NCBI GenBank assembly: GCA_011051075.1
Contig: DREN01000377.1
Span: forward strand, 1 to 6,094
Direction: 5' to 3'
Length of the DNA: 6,094 nucleotides
Origin: Deltaproteobacteria bacterium
GTDB lineage: Bacteria > Desulfobacterota > DSM-4660 > Desulfatiglandales > Desulfatiglandaceae
Part shown: positions 1 to 5,117 of the stretch, piece by piece
Numbering within the stretch: position 1 is the first letter of the stretch
Layout: each line of letters opens with the position of its first letter
Made by a program: the position numbers and the translations under genes
The notes under the pieces: model-generated
Seen by the model: only the letters and a program-made list of their open reading frames with translations
Told to the model about the DNA's origin: nothing
Databases searched by the model: none

Positions 1-1320
1 ATCCAGTACAAGGCCCAGCAGTTCCTCAAGACGGCGGTAAAAAAGGCCAGGGCCAGGGGGGGACACTGCCTGGTGGTAAACCCGGAGACCGGCGAGGTGC
101 TTGCCATGGCCGTAGTTCCCGAGTTCAACCCCAACGCCTTTTTCAAATACAGACCAGACCAGTGGAGGAACCGTGTGGTAACCGACTGCTTTGAGCCAGG
201 TTCCACACTCAAGGCCTTCCTCCTTGCAGCGGCCCTGGAGGAATCGGCGGTGACGCCGGTTACCCGCTTCTACTGTGAAGACGGAAAGTACAGGGTCGGG
301 GGCCGTGTGGTCCATGACACTCACAAGTACGGGAAGCTGAGTGTCTCTGACATCGTGGTCTATTCCAGTAACATCGGGGCCATCAAGATGGGTGAAAAGC
401 TCGGATACAAGAGGTTCTGTGGGTACCTGAAGGGCTTCGGGTTCGGCAGCAGGACGGACATAGGTCTTTTAGGGGAAAGAAAGGGGTTCATCAGAGAACC
501 GTCAGAGGCGAAAGAGATTGACCGGGCAAATCTCTTTTTCGGCCAGGGGATGACCACCACGTCCATGCAACTGGTGATGGCCGCAGCGGCAATTGCAAAC
601 GGAGGGAAACTGATGCGTCCTTATGTTGTCAGGAGAATATTAGACGAATCCGGCCGCTCGATTCAAGAGGCTCGCCCTGTGGTGGTCCGGAGGGTTATCT
701 CAGGCCGAACCGCAAGGAAGGTGGCGGAGATCCTTGAGGGTGTGGTGAGCAGCGAGGGCACGGCCCCGGAGGCCGCGATCCGCGGATTCAGGGTGGCCGG
801 AAAGACCGGGACATCCCAGAAGGTTGACCCAAGGACCAGGAGATACTCAAAGAGCAAGTATGTGGCCCTTTTTGTTGGGTTTGTCCCGGCCCGGAGCCCT
901 AAACTGGTGATTCTGGTCCTGATCGACGAGCCAAAGGGGGTTGTATATGGAGGCCTTGTGGCAGGACCGGTGTTCAGAGAGGTGGGATCATGGACTCTCA
1001 ACCGGCTCAAGGTGAGCCCCCGGCCGGATCTGCTCACAGTGGCCGAGAACAGGGCTAGGACAACGGTCTCATCCCCGGCCAAGACCCCTGTCAAGGACCC
1101 GGACAGGATTGCAACTGAAAAGATCGCGGCCCAGCTCAGACAGGGTAGAATGCCCGATTTCACTGGGATGGGCATGAGGGAGGTCCTCAGGAGGGCAAGG
1201 ACCCTGGGATTAAAGGTAAGTCTCAACGGCTCAGGACTGGCCGTAAAACAGAGTCCCGTACCGGGGGTCCCCCTGAAAGGGCTTGACAGGGTTACGGTCA
1301 GCTTCAGCCCCCCAGGATGA
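1..1320 (+). CDS. ftsI: Peptidoglycan D,D-transpeptidase FtsI (PBP3), 3' part, with C-terminal PASTA domain
   Basis: The reading frame is open from base 1, so this is the C-terminal 439 codons of a gene that starts upstream; the GTG at 73 is internal. FtsI is the septal class B penicillin-binding protein that crosslinks peptide stems in the periplasm during division. All three transpeptidase motifs are visible: SxxK as EPGSTLK, with the nucleophile Ser at 202-204 and Lys at 211-213; SxN as SSN at 364-372; and KTGTS at 802-816. The family block around NPETGEVLAMA precedes them. After a linker rich in Pro, Thr and Lys (about 1020-1140), a single PASTA domain runs from about 1150 to the stop, beginning MPDFTGM. 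The missing part should hold the membrane anchor and pedestal domain. The location just before murE favours FtsI over the elongation enzyme MrdA; a SpoVD-type name would also fit the PASTA architecture. Confidence 0.95.
   Translation: MQYKAQQFLKTAVKKARARGGHCLVVNPETGEVLAMAVVPEFNPNAFFKYRPDQWRNRVVTDCFEPGSTLKAFLLAAALEESAVTPVTRFYCEDGKYRVGGRVVHDTHKYGKLSVSDIVVYSSNIGAIKMGEKLGYKRFCGYLKGFGFGSRTDIGLLGERKGFIREPSEAKEIDRANLFFGQGMTTTSMQLVMAAAAIANGGKLMRPYVVRRILDESGRSIQEARPVVVRRVISGRTARKVAEILEGVVSSEGTAPEAAIRGFRVAGKTGTSQKVDPRTRRYSKSKYVALFVGFVPARSPKLVILVLIDEPKGVVYGGLVAGPVFREVGSWTLNRLKVSPRPDLLTVAENRARTTVSSPAKTPVKDPDRIATEKIAAQLRQGRMPDFTGMGMREVLRRARTLGLKVSLNGSGLAVKQSPVPGVPLKGLDRVTVSFSPPG
1150..1317 (+). other. PASTA domain at the FtsI C terminus
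   Basis: About 56 residues, starting MPDFTGMGMREVLRRA and ending VTVSFSPPG, have the PASTA pattern: an opening proline-containing strand, a helix, a Leu-Gly turn (ARTLGLKV), a Gln-Ser-Pro-x-Pro-Gly segment (KQSPVPGVP) and a final strand. PASTA domains are found on penicillin-binding proteins and Ser/Thr kinases and in some cases bind peptidoglycan or stabilise the protein. There is one copy, directly before the stop codon. The role here is inferred. Confidence 0.8.
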
Positions 1321-1445
1321 TCCCGACTGAAACAGAGAGAGCAGGAGCGAAACCGCCGACTGGCCATGTTAAACAGGACAGAGGACCTGTTCACGCAGGG
1401 TTTTCAGGATTCAACCACCACGCAGACCTTCGGGGAAAAGGCGGC
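1321..1445 (+). other. ftsI-murE spacer, open in the murE frame
   Basis: These 125 bases separate the ftsI stop from the preferred murE start. An ATG at 1317-1319 overlaps the ftsI stop (ATGA) and is in frame with murE without an intervening stop, so a 43-residue N-terminal extension is formally possible. Its translation (rich in Gly, His, Lys and Arg) does not resemble the MurE N terminus, and no good Shine-Dalgarno precedes 1317. A weak inverted repeat is present: AACAGG at 1372-1377 against CCTGTT at 1386-1391, with an 8-base loop. I see no promoter or terminator. Confidence 0.55.
1432..1441 (+). promoter_or_regulatory. Candidate murE ribosome binding site
   Basis: The purine run GGGGAAAAGG lies 4 bases before the ATG at 1446. 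GGGGA would be at a normal distance and AAGG rather close. It is not an ideal site, but it is better than the sequence before the alternative ATG at 1317, where only CCAGG is seen, and it supports initiation at 1446. Confidence 0.4.
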
Positions 1446-2927
1446 ATGCGTCTTAAAGAACTTGTAGAGGTCATCGATGCCGTGGATTTCAAGGGCGACC
1501 CTGATCTGAACATATCCAGTATCGCCTACGACTCCCGGGCAGTGGGACCAAAGACCCTGTTCGTGGCCCTGAAAGGGCACCGTCAGGACGGACACCGGTT
1601 CATAGGCGAGGCCCTTTCAAAGGGTGCCGTGGCAGTAATTTCAGAGCTGTCCCCTGACTCCCCCCACCTTCCCCGGCAGGGAGGGGCGGCCCTGGTACAG
1701 GTCCCTGACTCCCGTGAGGCATTATCCCGGGTTGCCGTCAGGTTCTTTAACGCCCCCTTCAAAGAGATGAGCATGGTGGGGGTTACCGGTACCAACGGTA
1801 AGACCACCACCGCATACATCCTTGAATCGATCCTTCTGGGTGCCGGTCAGAGGCCCGGGGTCATAGGGACGGTCAGCTATCGCTATCCCGGTCATGTCCA
1901 GGATGCCCCGGTGACCACACCGGAATCTCTGGACCTCATGAAGGTCCTGCGTGAGATGGCCAACACCGGAGTCACCCATGCGGTGATGGAGGTTTCCTCC
2001 CATGCCCTGGACCAGGGCAGGGTAAGGGCCTGTCCCTTTGGCGTGGCCATCTTTACCAACATCTCCAGGGATCATCTGGACTACCACGGGTCCATGGAGT
2101 CCTATTTCAGGGCAAAGGCCATTCTCTTTACCTCTCTTGGGGCGCAGGGGACAGGCGAGACGGTCACGGCCGTGATCAATATTGATGACCCTAAGGGCCA
2201 GGAACTCATGAGACTCACCCCTGCCCGGGTCATGACCTACGGCATGGGAGAGGGGTGTGATGTAAGGGCAGAACAGGTGAGGGTGAGCTGGGAGGGCCTC
2301 AGTGCCAGACTCATAACACCCGAAGGTGAGGCGGAAGTGGAATCGGCCCTCATGGGGGAGTTCGACATCTACAACATCATGGCCGCTGCGGCAGGGGCCC
2401 TCTCCCTGGGAATCCATATGGATTCCATCCGTTCCGGTGTGAAACGGCTCAAGGGGGTGCCCGGACGGCTGGAGCGGGTCAGGAATAACCGGGGTCTGGC
2501 CATTGTGGTGGACTACGCCCATACCCCCGATGCCCTCTTAAAGGCCTTAAGGGCCGTAAGGGCACTGACCAACGGGCGTGTACTGACGGTGATCGGATGC
2601 GGGGGAGACAGGGACAGGGGGAAGAGGAGACCCATGGGCCGTGTGGCGGGAATGGAGAGCGACATGGTCTTCATCACCTCTGACAACCCCCGCACAGAGG
2701 ACCCCGATCTAATTGCGGCCCAGATCGAGGAGGGCGTGATCGAATCAGGGCTCAGGGACTACACCCTTGATCTGGACCGTGAAAGGGCCATTCAAAGGGC
2801 GGTAGAGGCGGCCCGCAACGACGACCTGATCCTGATCGCAGGAAAAGGCCATGAGACCTATCAGATTATCGGCACACAAAAAAAGGCCTTCGATGACAGG
2901 GTGGTGGCCGCACGGGCCGCTCGCTGA
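1446..2927 (+). CDS. murE: UDP-MurNAc-L-alanyl-D-glutamate:meso-diaminopimelate ligase MurE
   Basis: This cytoplasmic ATP-dependent ligase adds meso-diaminopimelate as the third residue of the peptidoglycan stem. The start at 1446 gives 493 residues, the normal size, and places key residues where E. coli MurE has them or within a residue or two: P-loop GVTGTNGKTTT with Lys119, TTPES at 157-161, the carbamylated Lys224 in YFRAKAILF, and DNPR at 413-416. DNPR plus GKGHE (466-470) is the signature of DAP rather than lysine specificity. The N-terminal UDP-binding DSR (residues 29-31) and the NISRDHLDYHG block are also present. Three domains follow in order: UDP binding, central ATPase, C-terminal amino-acid binding. 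An in-frame ATG at 1317 would add 43 unconserved residues and is less likely. murF follows after 9 bases, so the two are almost certainly co-transcribed. Confidence 0.96.
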   Translation: MRLKELVEVIDAVDFKGDPDLNISSIAYDSRAVGPKTLFVALKGHRQDGHRFIGEALSKGAVAVISELSPDSPHLPRQGGAALVQVPDSREALSRVAVRFFNAPFKEMSMVGVTGTNGKTTTAYILESILLGAGQRPGVIGTVSYRYPGHVQDAPVTTPESLDLMKVLREMANTGVTHAVMEVSSHALDQGRVRACPFGVAIFTNISRDHLDYHGSMESYFRAKAILFTSLGAQGTGETVTAVINIDDPKGQELMRLTPARVMTYGMGEGCDVRAEQVRVSWEGLSARLITPEGEAEVESALMGEFDIYNIMAAAAGALSLGIHMDSIRSGVKRLKGVPGRLERVRNNRGLAIVVDYAHTPDALLKALRAVRALTNGRVLTVIGCGGDRDRGKRRPMGRVAGMESDMVFITSDNPRTEDPDLIAAQIEEGVIESGLRDYTLDLDRERAIQRAVEAARNDDLILIAGKGHETYQIIGTQKKAFDDRVVAARAAR

Positions 2928-2930
2928 GGT
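2926..2930 (+). promoter_or_regulatory. murF ribosome binding site overlapping the murE stop
   Basis: GAGGT begins inside the murE TGA stop (2925-2927) and lies 6 bases before the murF ATG at 2937. This is a near-ideal Shine-Dalgarno spacing, and the overlap suggests translational coupling of murE and murF. Confidence 0.7.
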
Positions 2931-2936
2931 GTAACC

Positions 2937-4406
2937 ATGCCGGCCGTATGGGGAAAAATCAGGGCCGAAGAGATCCTCGCACCCATAAAGGGCTCCCTGA
3001 TTTCAGGTGAACCGGATACCCCCATAAGGGGTATCAGCACCGATTCCAGGACCTTGAGAACCGGGGAGCTCTTCTGGGCGCTGAAGGGCGATACCTACAA
3101 CGGACACGACTTCGCAGCACGGGCCGTTGAACAGGGCGCAGCCGGGGTTGTGGTTGAAAAGAGAGGTCTCATAGAGGGATTCAGCCAATTTGGCATCGAT
3201 TCACGGGGGTCTTCATCCCGAAGCCCTGTTGTCATTTCAGTTGATGACACCCTGAAGGCCCTGGGCCGAATGGCCGCATGGTGGCGTAGGATGCACGACC
3301 TGAAAGTGGTGGCCATTACTGGAAGCTCGGGTAAGACCACCACAAAGGAGATGGTGAGCCGCATCCTGGAGATGGGCGCCAGGACGTTGAAGAATCAGGG
3401 GAATCTCAACAACCTGATCGGCCTCCCCCTTACCCTGCTGAAACTGACCAGGGACCATGAGAGGGCCGTGGTGGAGATGGGGATGAACCGTCCAGGGGAG
3501 ATCGCTCGGCTCACCGAGATAGCGGATCCTGACGTGGGTGTGATCCTCAACGTGGGGATGGCGCACCTGGAAGGGCTCGGAGACCTGGACGGAGTGGCAA
3601 GGGCCAAGACAGAGCTTATGGAGAAGATCTCCCCAAAGGGGGTCATGATCCTGAACGGAGATGATGAGCCGCTTATGAGAAGGGCCTCTTCCTTTACAAG
3701 GGAAACCATAACCTTCGGCCTTGGCCCGGGAAACCAGGTACGGGCCACCCGTATCCTCGGCAGGGGGCAGGAGGGTACGGCCTTCCACCTGGAGTATCAG
3801 AAGCGATCATGGCCAGTACGGATAAAGGTCCCTGGACTCCACAATGTCAAAAACGCCCTGGCCGCTGCCGCCGTAGGTCTGGTCATGAAAGAGCCCTTTG
3901 AAAATATCGTGGAGGGGCTTGGGAGGTTCTCAGGGATCAGAGGAAGGTTCATGCTGGAACTCCTCACCAACGGCGCAGCCCTCATGGACGATACCTACAA
4001 CTCAAACCCCTCCTCCCTGGAGGCGGCGCTCCATGGGGTGGCCTCAATGAAGTCACCCCATGGAAGGCTCATGGTCGGACTGGGCGAAATGATGGAGCTT
4101 GGGGATTCCACTGTCCAGGCCCACAGGAAGGCCGGGGAAAGGGCTGCAAAGGCCGGGGCGTACTCCCTCCTTGCCATGGGAGAACACTCACGCGAGATAA
4201 CCGAGGGGGCCCGGGCAGGAGGAATGCCTCCCGAACGTCTAAAAATCGTCAGGTCCCACGATGAAATGGTGAAGGAGATCGGGGATACCATGAGGCAGGG
4301 AGATCTCATCCTCCTGAAAGGCTCACGTAAGATGGGGCTTGAAAAAGTGGCCGAGGGGCTGCGTGAACTGAGCCTACGCACCGCAGGCCATGCCTCATGG
4401 GGATAG
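2937..4406 (+). CDS. murF: UDP-MurNAc-tripeptide:D-alanyl-D-alanine ligase MurF
   Basis: MurF adds the D-Ala-D-Ala dipeptide to UDP-MurNAc-tripeptide in the cytoplasm, making the pentapeptide used by MraY. The protein is 489 residues, slightly longer than many homologues. Visible motifs are the N-terminal STDSR (34-38); P-loop AITGSSGKTTTKE with Lys133; NQGNLNNLIGLPL; VVEMGMNRPGEI; NVGMAHLEGLG; the likely carbamylated Lys224 in ARAKTELME; DDTYNSNPSS from Asp351; LGEMMELGD from Leu382; and LLKGSRKMGLE from Leu459. Compared with the usual form, the linker between the N-terminal domain and the conserved VDDTLKAL segment seems extended (about residues 76-98, rich in Ser, Gly and Arg), and the P-loop Lys is about 20 residues later than in E. 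coli. The start is fixed by the GAGGT ribosome binding site. It shares a tight junction with murE but is separated from the next gene by 292 AT-rich bases. Confidence 0.96.
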   Translation: MPAVWGKIRAEEILAPIKGSLISGEPDTPIRGISTDSRTLRTGELFWALKGDTYNGHDFAARAVEQGAAGVVVEKRGLIEGFSQFGIDSRGSSSRSPVVISVDDTLKALGRMAAWWRRMHDLKVVAITGSSGKTTTKEMVSRILEMGARTLKNQGNLNNLIGLPLTLLKLTRDHERAVVEMGMNRPGEIARLTEIADPDVGVILNVGMAHLEGLGDLDGVARAKTELMEKISPKGVMILNGDDEPLMRRASSFTRETITFGLGPGNQVRATRILGRGQEGTAFHLEYQKRSWPVRIKVPGLHNVKNALAAAAVGLVMKEPFENIVEGLGRFSGIRGRFMLELLTNGAALMDDTYNSNPSSLEAALHGVASMKSPHGRLMVGLGEMMELGDSTVQAHRKAGERAAKAGAYSLLAMGEHSREITEGARAGGMPPERLKIVRSHDEMVKEIGDTMRQGDLILLKGSRKMGLEKVAEGLRELSLRTAGHASWG

Positions 4407-4412
4407 TGCCCG

Positions 4413-4420
4413 TCCATGGG
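4413..4420 (+). repeat. Left copy of 8-bp direct repeat TCCATGGG
   Basis: TCCATGGG occurs here, 6 bases after the murF stop, and again at 4678-4685, just before the receiver gene. The two copies bracket the AT-rich segment. This is what a target-site duplication would look like, but CCATGG-type strings occur elsewhere in the window, so chance is possible. Confidence 0.4.
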
Positions 4421-4433
4421 CCGATGGGCCATG
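4415..4433 (+). repeat. Inverted repeat after murF
   Basis: CATGG at 4415-4419 pairs with CCATG at 4429-4433, and two more C-G pairs (CC 4421-4422 with GG 4427-4428) extend the stem past one bulged G, closing on the loop GATG. It lies 9 bases after the murF stop. No T-run follows, so it is not a standard intrinsic terminator; it could stabilise the 3' end of the murF message or be incidental. Confidence 0.35.
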
Positions 4434-4438
4434 ATTAA

Positions 4439-4451
4439 CGAACTTGGTTCG
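4439..4451 (+). repeat. Short hairpin CGAAC-TTG-GTTCG
   Basis: A perfect 5-bp inverted repeat with a 3-base loop, 5 bases after the previous one. No T-run follows. It is part of a group of three small hairpins at the beginning of the AT-rich segment. Confidence 0.35.
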
Positions 4452-4460
4452 CTTCGCTCA

Positions 4461-4499
4461 CAATTTGGAATAATGGTAGCCGTTTACGGCTTGAAATTG
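4461..4499 (+). repeat. Nested inverted repeat in the AT-rich segment
   Basis: The inner perfect stem AGCCG (4478-4482) and CGGCT (4487-4491) closes a TTTA loop. An outer 6-bp pair, CAATTT (4461-4466) with AAATTG (4494-4499), brackets it, separated by an asymmetric internal loop of 11 and 2 bases. The flanks also hold near-repeats of AATTTGGAA and AATTGGAA. It resembles intergenic palindromic repeat elements or a structured RNA, but a single copy in this window cannot decide. Confidence 0.4.
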
Positions 4500-4677
4500 G
4501 AAATCAGGAACTGGAGAGATCGGTCCAAAATTAAATGCGTTCATCAACAGCACAAAAGCATAAAGGCCGAATCTCTAATTTCAACGTTCCATCATTCCAT
4601 GTATGCGGCAAAAAGACTAAGACTTAATAAGCTACTTTAATTTCAATAAGTTGTAGGATTTCCAAGACATCTATTTA

Positions 4678-4685
4678 TCCATGGG
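4678..4685 (+). repeat. Right copy of 8-bp direct repeat TCCATGGG
   Basis: This is the second copy of the repeat at 4413-4420. It overlaps the candidate Shine-Dalgarno GGGAG (4683-4687) of the receiver gene. Collapsing the two copies into one would leave only 27 bases between the murF stop and the next start codon, an ordinary operon spacing. Confidence 0.4.
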
Positions 4686-4698
4686 AGTAGATCCTTAA

Positions 4699-5064
4699 AT
4701 GGAGAAGCCGAAGAAGATACTGGTGGTGGATGATGAGATGGGAATCAGGCTGCTCCTGTCAGAGGCGCTGATGACCAGGGGATTTAAGGTAAGCCTTGCA
4801 AGCGACGGGATGGAATCCCTTCAGAAGTTGGAGCAGGACCGTTTTGACCTGATTGTGACCGATATTAACATGCCGAACCTGGACGGCGTTTCCATGCTGA
4901 AAAGGATGAAGCAGACCGGACGGAACGAAAAGGTAATCATAATGACGGGGGACCCATCGGATAAGAGACTCTCGGACGAGGGGCTCCCCCCTGTGGAAGA
5001 TCATCTTTTCAAACCCTTTGGCCTGGAAGGCTTTCTGGAAGTGGTGACCGCCGCCACCACATGA
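4699..5064 (+). CDS. Single-domain (CheY-like) response regulator
   Basis: The 121-residue product is one receiver domain with no output domain. All receiver signature residues are present: the acidic pair Asp11-Asp12 in ILVVDDE, phospho-acceptor Asp55 in LIVTDINMPNLDG, Thr83 in VIIMTGD, and Lys105-Pro106 in HLFKPF. Such proteins take a phosphate from a histidine kinase and act through protein contacts or pass it on in a phosphorelay; no kinase gene is in this window. The start is ATG 4699, the first in-frame start: an upstream ATG at 4681 runs into TAA at 4696. A candidate GGGAG (4683-4687) lies 11 bases before it, a rather long spacing. It sits between murF and mraY, where dcw clusters normally have no regulator, and is followed by mraY 53 bases later. 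Base composition looks like the neighbouring genes, so it is not obviously foreign. Its partner and target cannot be read from the sequence. Confidence 0.93.
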   Translation: MEKPKKILVVDDEMGIRLLLSEALMTRGFKVSLASDGMESLQKLEQDRFDLIVTDINMPNLDGVSMLKRMKQTGRNEKVIIMTGDPSDKRLSDEGLPPVEDHLFKPFGLEGFLEVVTAATT

Positions 5065-5104
5065 GGTGAAGAGAATGGCATTGACAGGAGAGAACAGGGG
5101 TTAG
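5063..5104 (+). promoter_or_regulatory. Possible leader mini-ORF with strong ribosome binding site ahead of mraY
   Basis: GAGGTG (5063-5068) overlaps the stop of the receiver gene and lies 6 bases before an ATG at 5075. That ATG opens a 9-codon frame, MALTGENRG, ending at TAG 5102-5104. The stop overlaps the likely mraY Shine-Dalgarno AGGGG (5103-5107) and is 13 bases before the mraY ATG. This arrangement would suit translational coupling through a short leader peptide. The mini-ORF is out of frame with mraY. It may equally be a chance ATG after a purine-rich stretch. Confidence 0.35.
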
Positions 5105-5117
5105 GGGCCCTCAGCAG

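Larger units (their letters stand above)
4407..4698. other. AT-rich non-coding segment between murF and the receiver gene
   Basis: A hand count over 4441-4680 gives about 38% GC (lowest, about 28%, in 4621-4680), against about 58% in adjacent murF. An open frame at 4416-4640 (74 codons) exists, but it has no ribosome binding site, reads through the inverted repeats and shows no recognisable motif, so I do not call it a gene. The segment contains small inverted repeats in its first 100 bases and an 8-bp direct repeat near both edges. It could be a degenerate insertion, a MITE-like or intergenic repeat, or a structured untranslated region. No clear terminator or promoter was found. Confidence 0.7.

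Noticed and set aside
1372..1391. AACAGG/CCTGTT inverted repeat in the ftsI-murE spacer as a terminator
   Set aside because: The 6-bp stem has an 8-base loop and no T-run, and a terminator between ftsI and murE would be unexpected in this operon.
663..1394. 243-codon open frame on the - strand
   Set aside because: It is antisense to ftsI, which carries the KTG motif and PASTA domain here; no family features are seen in the antisense protein.
1722..2522. 266-codon open frame on the - strand
   Set aside because: It lies fully antisense within murE, whose motifs prove the + strand frame; its translation is rich in His, Gly and Pro, typical of a GC-rich shadow frame.
3237..3788. 183-codon open frame on the - strand
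   Set aside because: It is antisense to the MurF ATPase domain and has no recognisable protein features.
4416..4640. 74-codon open frame on the + strand between murF and the receiver gene
   Set aside because: It has no ribosome binding site, lies in AT-rich sequence, passes through three inverted repeats and gives a protein without recognisable motifs. It is better read as non-coding.
4651..4677. Possible promoter TTGTAG, 15-base spacer, TATTTA before the receiver gene
   Set aside because: The spacer is short, both boxes are weak, and such matches are expected by chance in a region of about 28% GC. A promoter here is plausible but not supported by sequence alone.
5081..5086. Perfect TTGACA -35-like hexamer ahead of mraY
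   Set aside because: At 16 to 18 bases downstream there is only GC-rich sequence (GGGGCCC) and no -10-like element, so a promoter is not supported.
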